Shown: positions 1 through 5,799, counted from the stretch's first letter. The stretch: 5,799 nt of DNA from Dethiosulfatibacter sp. (GCA_030591825.1 JAUVAG010000096.1:1-5799), one strand, 5' to 3'. The notes: generated by a model not told the origin, from the letters alone. Program-made: numbers and translations.

Positions 1-479
1 AAAATTCGGACAAGGGAAGATGGACTTATTATAAGAATATCCATCTTACAGTGAAATTCATGGGAGATGTTGACATAGAAAAGGTCCCTGAAATTTCAGA
101 TACTATTGAAGCTACCTTGTCAGGGAATGGACCAATGAGGTTTTCAATGGACAATCTTGGATTTTTTAGAGGAAAAAACATAATCAGAGTGGCTTGGATT
201 GGACTTGAAGGAGATGTGGACAAGCTTGTGGATATGAACCACAAGGTGGAAAACAGTCTTGTAAAGATTGGAATATCCAAGGAAAAAAGGAAATTTCTTC
301 CCCATATCACATTGGGAGGGGAAATTGAATTCAACAACTCCTTGTTCAACTTAGAATCTTCTATAAATAAATATCTCCATCATGAGTTTATTGTGAATTC
401 GGCAACACTTTACATCAGTCGACAAGAAGGCAACAAAAGGCTATATGAGCCTGTAAAAAGATTTAAATTTAAGAGGTAA
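1..479 (+). CDS. thpR: RNA 2',3'-cyclic phosphodiesterase (ThpR/LigT, 2H family), 5'-partial
   Basis: The reading frame is open from base 3 to the TAA at 477-479, so the gene starts upstream of the window and about 158 codons are visible. Both signature motifs of the 2H phosphoesterase superfamily are present. The first, [10 protein letters not shown], has its His at 42-44, and the second, PHITLGGE, has its His at 303-305. Family members (E. coli ThpR/LigT) use the two H-x-T motifs to open 2',3'-cyclic phosphates and can ligate tRNA halves in vitro; the cellular role is not well established. The first His lies near residue 43 in E. coli ThpR, so roughly 30 N-terminal residues are probably missing. 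The GTG at 51 and ATG at 60 are internal and cannot be the true start, because starting there would remove the first catalytic motif. The gene ends 4 nt before the DUF896 gene, suggesting co-transcription. Family assignment is firm; the exact substrate is not. Confidence 0.88.
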   Translation, partial: NSDKGRWTYYKNIHLTVKFMGDVDIEKVPEISDTIEATLSGNGPMRFSMDNLGFFRGKNIIRVAWIGLEGDVDKLVDMNHKVENSLVKIGISKEKRKFLPHITLGGEIEFNNSLFNLESSINKYLHHEFIVNSATLYISRQEGNKRLYEPVKRFKFKR

Positions 480-483
480 AGAC

Positions 484-654
484 ATGTTATTAAAAGAAAA
501 AATAGATAGAATCAACTTTCTCGCTAAAAAATCAAAGGGCGAGGGATTGACTGAAGAGGAAAAAATCGAACAAAAAAAGCTTAGGGAAGAATATATCAAG
601 AACCTGAGAAAATCAGTAAAGAATCAGCTGGATGGTATTGAAATCGTAGACTAA
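484..654 (+). CDS. DUF896/YnzC-like small protein, 56 aa
   Basis: A short ORF starts at ATG 484, with AGAGG at 472-476 as ribosome binding site, and ends at TAA 652-654. The product has 56 residues and resembles the DUF896 (YnzC/YnzA/YaaL-like) pattern of Bacillota: [17 protein letters not shown] near the N-terminus, then [18 protein letters not shown] and a basic segment ending [14 protein letters not shown]. It is highly charged and should fold as a helical hairpin (residues about 3-17 and 23-45). No signal peptide or membrane segment is visible. Relatives such as B. subtilis YnzC are nearer 77 residues, so this version lacks the variable C-terminal tail. The biochemical function of the family is unknown; YnzC lies in an SOS-induced operon in B. 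subtilis, but no LexA-type box is visible here. Being 4 nt downstream of thpR and just before a terminator, it is probably the last gene of that transcript. Confidence 0.85.
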   Translation: MLLKEKIDRINFLAKKSKGEGLTEEEKIEQKKLREEYIKNLRKSVKNQLDGIEIVD

Positions 655-710
655 TCGTATAGACACCTTGCTGGATATGTGATTTCAAATGTCCTGAGTA
701 TTTGGATTTG

Positions 711-765
711 AAAACGACTGAATAAAAAAGATTGGATGATTTCAATCTTTTTTTCAGTCGTTTTT
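711..765 (+). terminator. Rho-independent terminator after DUF896 gene
   Basis: A long inverted repeat has its left arm at 711-734 (aaaacgactga...gattg) and its right arm at 743-765 (caatc...tcagtcgttttt), around an 8-nt loop, with one unpaired base in the stem. The right arm ends in a T run at 761-765, and the stem includes the GC-containing block CGACTGA/TCAGTCG. The left arm begins with AAAA, so the hairpin could in principle terminate on either strand, but no minus-strand gene is seen. It lies 56 nt after the DUF896 stop and 20 nt before the gltX -35 box, separating the two transcription units. Confidence 0.9.
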
Positions 766-774
766 ATGTTTTAA

Positions 775-786
775 AAGAACGTTCTT
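775..786. repeat. 12-bp perfect palindrome abutting gltX P1 -35
   Basis: AAGAACGTTCTT is a perfect 6+6 palindrome with no spacer. Its last two bases overlap the first two bases of the P1 -35 box at 785-790. Its position would suit a DNA-binding regulator, but no known operator is confidently recognised. It does not have the four-base spacing of the Gram-positive LexA box (GAAC-N4-GTTC). A chance occurrence is possible. Confidence 0.5.
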
Positions 787-813
787 GATACTCCAGACAT
801 GCTGTTATATAAT
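785..813 (+). promoter_or_regulatory. Predicted sigma-A promoter P1 of the gltX operon
   Basis: The -35 element TTGATA (785-790) and a perfect -10 element TATAAT (808-813) are separated by 17 bp. The expected transcription start is near 820, giving a leader of about 65 nt before the gltX ATG. The promoter follows directly after the terminator at 711-765, which supports it being the head of the new unit. Confidence 0.75.
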
Positions 814-816
814 AAG

Positions 817-844
817 TTGATAATTTATAAAATGATGATATAAT
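817..844 (+). promoter_or_regulatory. Possible second promoter P2 of the gltX operon
   Basis: A second pair, TTGATA (817-822) and TATAAT (839-844), has a 16-bp spacer, giving an expected start near 851 and a leader of about 35 nt. The surrounding sequence is very AT-rich, so chance matches are easier here than at P1. The -10 element lies inside the 17-bp inverted repeat at 834-850. Confidence 0.5.
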
Positions 845-850
845 ATCATC
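834..850. repeat. 17-bp perfect inverted repeat over the P2 -10 box
   Basis: GATGATAT-A-ATATCATC is a perfect 8+1+8 inverted repeat. It contains the whole P2 -10 hexamer and lies in the transcribed leader of P1. As DNA it could be an operator for a dimeric repressor. As RNA it could only form a weak A/U-rich hairpin. The regulator, if any, is not identifiable from the window. Confidence 0.5.
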
Positions 851-875
851 TGTATTGAATAAATTGGTATTTAAT

Positions 876-880
876 GGAGG
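876..880 (+). promoter_or_regulatory. gltX ribosome binding site, decides the start
   Basis: GGAGG lies 5 nt before the ATG at 886. An in-frame ATG at 874 overlaps this Shine-Dalgarno sequence and would have none of its own at proper spacing, so 886 is preferred. That start gives MSIRVRFAPSPTG, the usual GluRS N-terminus. Confidence 0.85.
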
Positions 881-885
881 AAAAA

Positions 886-2364
886 ATGAGTATTAGAGTA
901 AGATTTGCACCAAGTCCGACAGGATATGTACATATCGGCAGCTTGAGAACTGCTTTATATAATTATTTATATGCAAAGGGTCAAAAAGGTAAATATATTT
1001 TAAGAATAGAAGATACGGACAGGACAAGATTAGTAGATGGAGCTCTTGAAAATCTTATAGATTCACTTCAATGGGCGGGAATAACTCATGATGAAGGTGT
1101 ATTCATAGAAAATGGCGAAATAGTTCAAAAGGGTGATTTTGGGCCATATATACAGTCCGAAAGACTTGATATATACAAGAAATACATTGACGAGCTTGTT
1201 GAAAAGGGTCATGCTTACTACTGTTTTTGCTCCAAGGAAAGACTTGATGAAGTAAGGGAAAAGCAGAAGGAGGAAGGAAAAACCCCTATGTATGATAGAT
1301 ACTGCCTTGGACTTTCAGATGAAGGTGTTCAAAAGAGAATCGATGCAGGTGAAAGTTATGTTATAAGACTTAAAGTACCTGAAGATACAGATATTATATT
1401 CAAGGATGCAGTAAGAGGTGAAATTTCAATCAATTCATCGGAAATAGACGATCAGGTTCTGATCAAGTCCGACGGATTCCCTACATACCATTTTGCAGTT
1501 GTAATAGACGATCATCTTATGGGCATCAGTCATATAGTAAGAGGAGAGGAGTGGCTTACTTCAACTCCTAAGCAAGCTGTTCTTTACAAGTATTTTGGAT
1601 GGGATGTACCTGAATTTGTTCATCTTCCAACAGTTCTAAACAAGGATAAGAAGAAGCTGAGCAAAAGACAGGGAGATGTATCCGTATCAGATTTCAAGAA
1701 CAAGGGATATTTACCTGAGGGTCTTGTTAATTATCTTGCACTAGTAGGATGGAGCCCCAAGGACAACAAGGAGCTTTTCACAATGGATGAGCTAATCAGT
1801 GAATTTTCTTTTGACAGGGTTTCAAACACTGGTGGAGTATTTGATGTAGATAAGCTCAACTGGGTGAATTCCCACTATTTAAAGGAAGCCGACAACAAGA
1901 GGCTTCTTGATATGGCACTTCCATACATGATTGAAAAAGGATATGTAAAGGAAGAGGAAGCTGAAGGAAAGATGGACATGCTTGAGATGATAGTGGATAC
2001 GCTTAAGGAAAAGGTGGACTATGCAGCCGCGATAGCAGACCATATGGGAATTTTCTTCGGACGAGAGGTTGCTTTTGAAAATGAGGAAGTAATTGAAACT
2101 CTTCAGCAGGAGCATGTTGGAAGATTATTGAACGCATTCAAGGCGAAAATAGAGGAAACTCAAACAATAGATGAAGAATTTGCATCGTCAATATTCAAGG
2201 TGTTGAAAAAGGAAACAGGAGCAAAGGGCAAGGGTCTGTTCATGCCTATCAGAGCTGCAGTTACAGGTCAGATGCACGGACCAGATCTTGGCAAGACATT
2301 TGTTATTCTTGGCAAGGTATTGCTCCTTGAAAGAATAGACTATGTGATGGATGCTCTTAAATAG
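886..2364 (+). CDS. gltX: Glutamate--tRNA ligase (GluRS)
   Basis: This class I aminoacyl-tRNA synthetase activates glutamate with ATP and charges tRNA-Glu in the cytoplasm. In Bacillota it is usually non-discriminating and also charges tRNA-Gln for GatCAB amidation, which is family inference here. The product has 492 residues, normal for the family. The N-terminal Rossmann catalytic core carries RFAPSPTG (6-13) with the HIGH-type motif HIGS (16-19), IEDTDRTR (41-48), and the KMSKS-type loop KKLSKRQGD (256-264). The C-terminal part (from about 330) is the helical anticodon-binding region. A remnant of the zinc-binding site described in E. coli GluRS (C-x-C-x24-C-x-H) is visible as C113-x-C115-x24-C140-x-G142, with the final His replaced by Gly. 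It is the first gene of a five-gene operon, 15 nt before cysS. No T-box leader precedes it. The start at 886 is chosen from the ribosome binding site. Confidence 0.97.
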   Translation: MSIRVRFAPSPTGYVHIGSLRTALYNYLYAKGQKGKYILRIEDTDRTRLVDGALENLIDSLQWAGITHDEGVFIENGEIVQKGDFGPYIQSERLDIYKKYIDELVEKGHAYYCFCSKERLDEVREKQKEEGKTPMYDRYCLGLSDEGVQKRIDAGESYVIRLKVPEDTDIIFKDAVRGEISINSSEIDDQVLIKSDGFPTYHFAVVIDDHLMGISHIVRGEEWLTSTPKQAVLYKYFGWDVPEFVHLPTVLNKDKKKLSKRQGDVSVSDFKNKGYLPEGLVNYLALVGWSPKDNKELFTMDELISEFSFDRVSNTGGVFDVDKLNWVNSHYLKEADNKRLLDMALPYMIEKGYVKEEEAEGKMDMLEMIVDTLKEKVDYAAAIADHMGIFFGREVAFENEEVIETLQQEHVGRLLNAFKAKIEETQTIDEEFASSIFKVLKKETGAKGKGLFMPIRAAVTGQMHGPDLGKTFVILGKVLLLERIDYVMDALK

Positions 2365-2376
2365 AAAGGTTGTGAT
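2363..2376 (+). promoter_or_regulatory. cysS ribosome binding site, interrupted full-length type
   Basis: AGAAAGG (2363-2369) and GTGAT (2372-2376) match the two flanks of the full complement of the Gram-positive 16S rRNA 3' end (AGAAAGGAGGTGAT), but TT replaces the central AG. Register and spacing to the ATG at 2380 are as expected for that alignment. The site overlaps the last two bases of the gltX stop codon. Confidence 0.6.
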
Positions 2377-2379
2377 TAG

Positions 2380-3771
2380 ATGAGACTGTATAATACGCTT
2401 ACAAGAAAAAAGGAAGAATTCATACCACTTGAAAAAGACAAGGTAAAGATATATGCATGCGGTCCTACTGTGTACAATTTCATTCACGTTGGAAATGCCA
2501 GACCGGCTGTAATTTTTGATACCCTTAGAAGGTACTTTAAATATAAGGGATATAATGTTAAATACGTAGTCAACTTTACAGACATTGACGACAAGCTTAT
2601 AAACAAAGCCATTGAAGAAAATACAACGGTTAAGCAGTTGGCTGAAAGATACATAAAGGAATATGTTACAGATACAAAGGGACTCAACATCCTTGAAGAT
2701 GAAACGCTCCATCCCAAAGCGACGGATTACATTGGCGGAATAATCAAGTTTATCAAGGGCCTGGAAGAAAAGAGTTTTGCCTACAATGTGGAAGGCAATG
2801 TATATTTTGATACAACAAAGCTTAATGACTACGGCAAGCTTTCAAAGAAAAATCTTGATGACCTTATTTCAGGTGCCAGAGTTCAAGTAAATGACGAGAA
2901 GAAAACTACTTCCGACTTTGCATTGTGGAAAAAGGAAAAACCGGGAGAACCTTCGTGGGGAAGTCCATGGGGAAAAGGAAGACCGGGGTGGCATATTGAG
3001 TGTTCAGCAATGGCCAAGGAACTTCTTGGTGATACAATAGACATACATGCAGGGGGAGAGGACCTTCAATTTCCTCACCACGAAAATGAGATTGCTCAGA
3101 GTGAATCATTGACAGGTAAGCCCTTTGCAAGGTACTGGCTCCACAACGGAATGATAAACATCGACAACCAGAAGATGAGCAAGTCCCTAAACAATTTCTT
3201 TACGGTTAGGGATGTCAGTAAGGAATACGACCTTGAGATTTTGAGATTCTTCATAATCGCAGGACACTATAGAAAGCCTATCAACTACAGCAGGGAAACA
3301 ATTCACCAGGCGGATGCATCACTTCAAAGGCTTTACAACAGCAAGAGGAACTTGAAGTTTTACATGGAAAACAATCCTCCGGGAGATATTGAAGAAACGG
3401 TAAAGATGAAGATGATTGGATTCAAGAATCAGTTTGAAGATGCAATGGATGATGATATAAATACAGCTGATGCTGTAACAGTTCTTTTTGAAATTGCCAA
3501 ATTTGTGAATTCAACCTTTGATGAATTTACTTCAAGGGAATCGGCGGAGTTTGTCAATGAAGAATATATTGAGCTTGCAGACGTTCTAGGAATACTTTAC
3601 AAGGATGTACAGGACGAAGTATCGGAAGAAGCCATGGAACTTATAAACAAGAGAATAGAAGCTAGAAAAAACAAGGATTTTAAACTTGCGGACCAGTTGA
3701 GGGGTGAACTTCTTGAAATTGGTGTTGAGGTTGAAGATACAAGAGACGGAGTCAAATGGAAAAAAATATAA
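2380..3771 (+). CDS. cysS: Cysteine--tRNA ligase (CysRS)
   Basis: This class I aminoacyl-tRNA synthetase charges tRNA-Cys with cysteine in the cytoplasm. Its 463 residues are the usual bacterial length. The zinc site that recognises the cysteine thiol is complete: C27 in ACGPTVYN, C208 in GWHIECSAM, and H233 and E237 in FPHHENEIAQSE. These correspond to C28, C209, H234 and E238 in E. coli. The HIGH-type motif is HVGN (36-39), and FTDIDDK follows at 66-72. The KMSKS loop is exact, KMSKS at 265-269. The C-terminal half is the helical DALR and anticodon-binding region, including the RIEARKNKDFKLADQLR segment typical of CysRS. It begins 15 nt after gltX, without the cysE found between the two in B. 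subtilis, and its last 16 nt overlap mrnC. Confidence 0.98.
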   Translation: MRLYNTLTRKKEEFIPLEKDKVKIYACGPTVYNFIHVGNARPAVIFDTLRRYFKYKGYNVKYVVNFTDIDDKLINKAIEENTTVKQLAERYIKEYVTDTKGLNILEDETLHPKATDYIGGIIKFIKGLEEKSFAYNVEGNVYFDTTKLNDYGKLSKKNLDDLISGARVQVNDEKKTTSDFALWKKEKPGEPSWGSPWGKGRPGWHIECSAMAKELLGDTIDIHAGGEDLQFPHHENEIAQSESLTGKPFARYWLHNGMINIDNQKMSKSLNNFFTVRDVSKEYDLEILRFFIIAGHYRKPINYSRETIHQADASLQRLYNSKRNLKFYMENNPPGDIEETVKMKMIGFKNQFEDAMDDDINTADAVTVLFEIAKFVNSTFDEFTSRESAEFVNEEYIELADVLGILYKDVQDEVSEEAMELINKRIEARKNKDFKLADQLRGELLEIGVEVEDTRDGVKWKKI

Positions 3772-4154
3772 TAAAAAGAGATCCCAAGCTCATGTCTCCC
3801 TTGCAGCTTGCCTATATAGGCGATGTTGTATACGAACTATATGTGAGGTCCTTTCTTGTGGAAACTACGGACTTGAACGTAAACCAGCTTCATAAAAACG
3901 CTGTGAGATTCGTAAGGGCGGAAGCCCAGGCGGAAGTTATGAAGGAAATAATGAATATTTTGACTGAAGAGGAAATAAGAATGTTCAAAAGGGGAAGGAA
4001 CGCTAAAAGCAGTTCTGTTCCCAAAAATGCAAAACTAATAGATTACAAACATGCAACAGGATTTGAGTCTTTGTTGGGATATTTGTATATACTAAACAGA
4101 AAAGAAAGAATAGATGAACTGTTCGAAATTGCGAAACAGTTCATTAAGAGGTAG
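3756..4154 (+). CDS. mrnC: Mini-ribonuclease III
   Basis: This is a short RNase III-type endonuclease with a catalytic domain but no double-stranded RNA-binding domain. In B. subtilis Mini-III matures the ends of 23S rRNA, helped by ribosomal protein L3. The 132 residues include the RNase III signature LAYIGDVVYELYVR (18-31), where D23 matches the catalytic Asp of B. subtilis Mini-III. It also has HKNAVRFVRAEAQAE (46-60), the family-specific KRGRNAKSSSVPKNA (78-92), and FESLLGYLYIL (103-113) with E104 as the probable second metal ligand. The ATG at 3756 lies inside the end of cysS in another frame, a 16-nt overlap, with a weak GGAG at 3748-3751, so translational coupling to cysS is likely. 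The next Met (codon 13) would give a poorer fit to the family. It ends 2 nt before the rlmB start. Confidence 0.95.
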   Translation: MEKNIIKRDPKLMSPLQLAYIGDVVYELYVRSFLVETTDLNVNQLHKNAVRFVRAEAQAEVMKEIMNILTEEEIRMFKRGRNAKSSSVPKNAKLIDYKHATGFESLLGYLYILNRKERIDELFEIAKQFIKR

Positions 4155-4156
4155 CC

Positions 4157-4888
4157 ATGAGGTTAATAATAGGAAAAAATCCAGTTCTGGAAGCGATTAA
4201 CAGCGACAAGAAGATAGAAAGAATATATGTCCTTAGAAAAGACGGTAAAAACAACAACAGCAACATAATAGCCCTTGCAAAGGAAAAAAATATAATCATC
4301 AATGAAGTGGACAAGGCAAAGATGGATTCCATGTCTACAGGAGGAAGCCATCAGGGTGTGGCTGCTGAACTTGAGGATTTTAAATACAGTACAATGGACG
4401 ATGTCATTGAAGCTGCAAAGGCTAAGAAACAAAAGCCTTTCATTGTTATGCTCGATGGAATAACAGATGTGCACAATCTTGGAGCCATAATTAGAAGCGC
4501 CGAATGTGCTGGAGTACATGGTGTTGTAATTCCTGAAAGAAGGTCGGCACAGATTACTGATACTACAGCAAAGACTTCTGCAGGGGCCCTTGAATACATG
4601 AACATAGTCAAGGTGAAAAACATAAACATGGCCATCAAGGACCTTAAGGACAAGGGTTTTTGGATATATGGTGCAGACATGAATGGGGACAAGCATTATT
4701 ATGAAGAAAAATACGATGCAGCCACAGTCCTTGTCATAGGAAGCGAAGGTAAGGGGATAAGCAGGCTTGTAAGAGATAATTGCGACGTCATTATAGATAT
4801 ACCCATGGGAGGCAGAGTAAACTCCCTAAATGCGTCGTGCGCAGCTTCTATCCTAATATTCGAGATATTGAAGCAAAGGGGCAAGTAA
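4157..4888 (+). CDS. rlmB: 23S rRNA (guanosine-2'-O)-methyltransferase, TrmH/SpoU family (RlmB-like)
   Basis: This is a SPOUT-class, S-adenosylmethionine-dependent 2'-O-methyltransferase of 243 residues. The N-terminal L30e-like substrate-binding domain (about 1-75) starts with the typical IIGKNPVLEAI and includes GGSHQGVAAE (62-71). The C-terminal trefoil-knot domain has all three SpoU motifs: motif 1 LDGITDVHNLGAIIRSAE (99-116, with N107 and R113), motif 2 VIGSEGKGISRLV (193-205, with E197), and motif 3 IPMGGRVNSLNASCAA (215-230, with S223, L224 and N225). E. coli RlmB makes Gm2251 in the P-loop of 23S rRNA. The exact target here is inferred from the two-domain layout and the conserved position next to mrnC, and another rRNA or tRNA guanosine cannot be excluded. 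AGAGG at 4147-4151 is the ribosome binding site. The stop codon is immediately followed by the ATG of the next gene. Confidence 0.93.
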   Translation: MRLIIGKNPVLEAINSDKKIERIYVLRKDGKNNNSNIIALAKEKNIIINEVDKAKMDSMSTGGSHQGVAAELEDFKYSTMDDVIEAAKAKKQKPFIVMLDGITDVHNLGAIIRSAECAGVHGVVIPERRSAQITDTTAKTSAGALEYMNIVKVKNINMAIKDLKDKGFWIYGADMNGDKHYYEEKYDAATVLVIGSEGKGISRLVRDNCDVIIDIPMGGRVNSLNASCAASILIFEILKQRGK

Positions 4889-5410
4889 ATGTATCAAGGG
4901 AAGGAATATCTCTTCATAGACGGATATAATATAATAAATGACTGGGACGAACTTAAGGAACTGATGGAGATAAACATAGAAGCGGCAAGACAGGGACTTG
5001 TCGATATTCTTGTGGAATATCAGTCTTACAGAGGAATTAAGGTTATACTTGTATTTGATGCCTACAAGGTTAAGGGAAATAATCAAAAGACGGAAAAGCA
5101 TGGTGGACTGGAAATAATCTATACCAAGGAAAATGAAACTGCCGACACATATATAGAAAGAGTACTGGATGAAATCGGAAGGTACAGAAAGGTCACCGTT
5201 GCCACTTCGGATGGACTTTTGCAACAGCTTATAATGTCAAGAGGCGGATTGAGGATGTCGGCAAGGGAATTTCACCATGCAGTTCTCGATACAAAAAAAG
5301 AAATTGACAGAAAAAGAGATAAAATTTCCCAACAGGATATAAAATACAGGGGAGCATTGGATTCAGAGACTTTGAAGAAACTTGACGAACTCAGAAATAG
5401 GAAAAATTGA
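4889..5410 (+). CDS. rae1: NYN-domain ribosome-associated endoribonuclease Rae1 (YacP)
   Basis: This 173-residue protein is a PIN-like NYN nuclease of the YacP family. The B. subtilis member, Rae1, enters the ribosomal A site and cuts mRNA in a translation-dependent way. Expected acidic-site motifs are visible: FIDGYNIIN (9-17, with D11 and N14), VFDAYKVKG (55-63, with D57), ENETADTYIERV (81-92, with D86), VATSDGLLQQ (104-113, with D108), and GGLRMSAREF (119-128). The C-terminal third (from about 133) is lysine- and arginine-rich and helical, which suits RNA or ribosome contact. The ATG follows the rlmB stop with no gap, and AAAGGGG (4875-4881) inside rlmB serves as ribosome binding site, so the two genes are probably translationally coupled. 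It is the last protein gene of the operon. No clear terminator follows, so readthrough into tRNA-Thr and tuf is possible. Confidence 0.93.
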   Translation: MYQGKEYLFIDGYNIINDWDELKELMEINIEAARQGLVDILVEYQSYRGIKVILVFDAYKVKGNNQKTEKHGGLEIIYTKENETADTYIERVLDEIGRYRKVTVATSDGLLQQLIMSRGGLRMSAREFHHAVLDTKKEIDRKRDKISQQDIKYRGALDSETLKKLDELRNRKN

Positions 5411-5451
5411 AAAATAAATTGTTAAATGAAATTCATATTGTGTATTTATTA

Positions 5452-5480
5452 TTGACAGGGAAAAGCTAAGATAGTAAAAT
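5452..5480 (+). promoter_or_regulatory. Strong sigma-A promoter of tRNA-Thr and tuf
   Basis: A consensus -35 box TTGACA (5452-5457) and a -10 box TAAAAT (5475-5480) are separated by exactly 17 bp. The upstream stretch 5411-5451 is AT-rich, like an UP element. The expected start near 5487 leaves a leader of only about 13 nt before the tRNA 5' end, as is usual for tRNA transcripts. Confidence 0.88.
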
Positions 5481-5499
5481 GAAATCGTTATTAAAAAGT

Positions 5500-5575
<76 letters not shown>

Positions 5576-5592
5576 TAAAATTATAATATTAG

Positions 5593-5599
5593 AAGGAGG
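5593..5599 (+). promoter_or_regulatory. tuf ribosome binding site
   Basis: AAGGAGG, within AGAAGGAGGA (5591-5600), lies 7 nt before the ATG at 5607. It is a near-perfect Shine-Dalgarno sequence at good spacing, fitting a very highly translated gene. Confidence 0.9.
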
Positions 5600-5606
5600 A
5601 ACTTAA

Positions 5607-5799
5607 ATGTCAAAAGCGAAATACGAAAGAAATAAACCCCACGTAAACATAGGAACTATAGGTCACGTTGATCATGGTAAAACAACATTGACAGCGGCCA
5701 TCACAATGGTATTGCATACTAAATATGGATTCGGAGAGTCAGTAGCATTCGAGAACATCGACAAGGCTCCAGAAGAAAGAGAAAGAGGAATCACAATTT
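5607..5799 (+). CDS. tuf: Elongation factor Tu, 3'-partial
   Basis: Translation from ATG 5607 gives the EF-Tu N-terminus, about 64 codons before the window ends (family length near 395 residues). Visible motifs are [19 protein letters not shown], the G1/P-loop GHVDHGKT (19-26), and the segment [17 protein letters not shown] containing the conserved switch I RGITI. EF-Tu is the GTPase that delivers aminoacyl-tRNA to the ribosomal A site. The gene follows tRNA-Thr by 31 nt with no separate convincing promoter, so the mRNA probably starts at the tRNA promoter and its 5' end is made by tRNA excision. In relatives it is usually followed by rpmG, secE and nusG, which lie outside this window. Confidence 0.97.
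   Translation, partial: MSKAKYERNKPHVNIGTIGHVDHGKTTLTAAITMVLHTKYGFGESVAFENIDKAPEERERGITI

Noticed and set aside
29..349. A 106-codon minus-strand open frame opposite thpR
   Set aside because: The sense strand carries both H-x-T motifs in frame. The antisense product has no recognisable features.
775..786. LexA/DinR operator
   Set aside because: The palindrome has GAAC directly joined to GTTC. The Gram-positive LexA box needs four bases between the half-sites.
874..885. Upstream ATG at 874 as the gltX start
   Set aside because: It overlaps the GGAGG at 876-880, which is well placed for the ATG at 886, and it would add four residues not typical of GluRS.
655..885. T-box riboswitch in front of gltX
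   Set aside because: The hairpin at 711-765 precedes the promoter and is better explained as the terminator of the upstream unit. No T-box core sequence is present.
2188..2712. A 174-codon open frame on the minus strand across the end of gltX and start of cysS
   Set aside because: It lies antisense to two well-supported genes, its translation is a Cys/Phe/Leu-rich mix with no recognisable domain, and no ribosome binding site or promoter supports it.
3704..3895. A 63-codon plus-strand frame over the cysS/mrnC junction
   Set aside because: It overlaps both real genes out of frame, and its translation shows no domain.
4163..4696. A 177-codon open frame on the minus strand within rlmB
   Set aside because: It is a shadow of the rlmB coding frame with no family resemblance. 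The sense strand has complete SpoU motifs.
5411..5451. Terminator after rae1
   Set aside because: Only A/T-rich imperfect repeats are present, with no GC-containing stem followed by a T run.
5582..5587. TATAAT between tRNA-Thr and tuf as a tuf promoter
   Set aside because: The position 17 bp upstream (TCCGGT, in the tRNA T arm) does not resemble a -35 box, and the stretch is simply AT-rich.

Overview
The window looks like an ordinary chromosomal housekeeping segment from an AT-rich, low-GC Gram-positive bacterium (Bacillota, Clostridia or Tissierellia-like). The reasons are the AT-rich codon use with AGA/AGG arginine codons, strong AGGAGG-type ribosome binding sites, Mini-III and YacP/Rae1 family genes, and the order gltX-cysS-mrnC-rlmB-rae1, which matches the Bacillus/Clostridium gltX-yacP neighbourhood. 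The exact genus cannot be read from the sequence. All genes lie on the + strand. I see no mobile element, CRISPR array, prophage or defence gene.

Region 1 (1-765): the 3' end of a 2H-phosphoesterase gene of the ThpR/LigT family enters from outside the window. It is followed four bases later by a 56-codon DUF896/YnzC-type gene (484-654). A strong Rho-independent terminator (711-765) closes this unit.

Region 2 (766-5410): a promoter zone with two overlapping sigma-A-like promoters and two perfect inverted repeats leads into a tight five-gene operon. The genes are gltX (glutamyl-tRNA synthetase), cysS (cysteinyl-tRNA synthetase), mrnC (Mini-ribonuclease III, 23S rRNA maturation), rlmB/TrmH-family 2'-O-methyltransferase (23S rRNA modification) and rae1/yacP (ribosome-associated NYN endonuclease). 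Junctions are +15, -16, +2 and 0 nt, which suggests co-transcription and probable translational coupling. No T-box leader is present although two aminoacyl-tRNA synthetases head the operon.

Region 3 (5411-5799): a consensus-like promoter (TTGACA-17-TAAAAT) drives tRNA-Thr(GGT), which is followed after 31 nt by tuf (EF-Tu), cut off by the window end. The sporulation/transition sigma factor gene sigH, often found between yacP and the tuf/rpmG-secE-nusG region in relatives, is absent here, as are cysE and thyX.

Taken together, the genes serve tRNA charging, rRNA processing and modification, A-site mRNA cleavage and aminoacyl-tRNA delivery. I found no evidence of a novel system. The points most worth a second look are the paired palindromes at the gltX promoters, the missing sigH, the incomplete zinc site in GltX and the small DUF896 gene that is easily missed.
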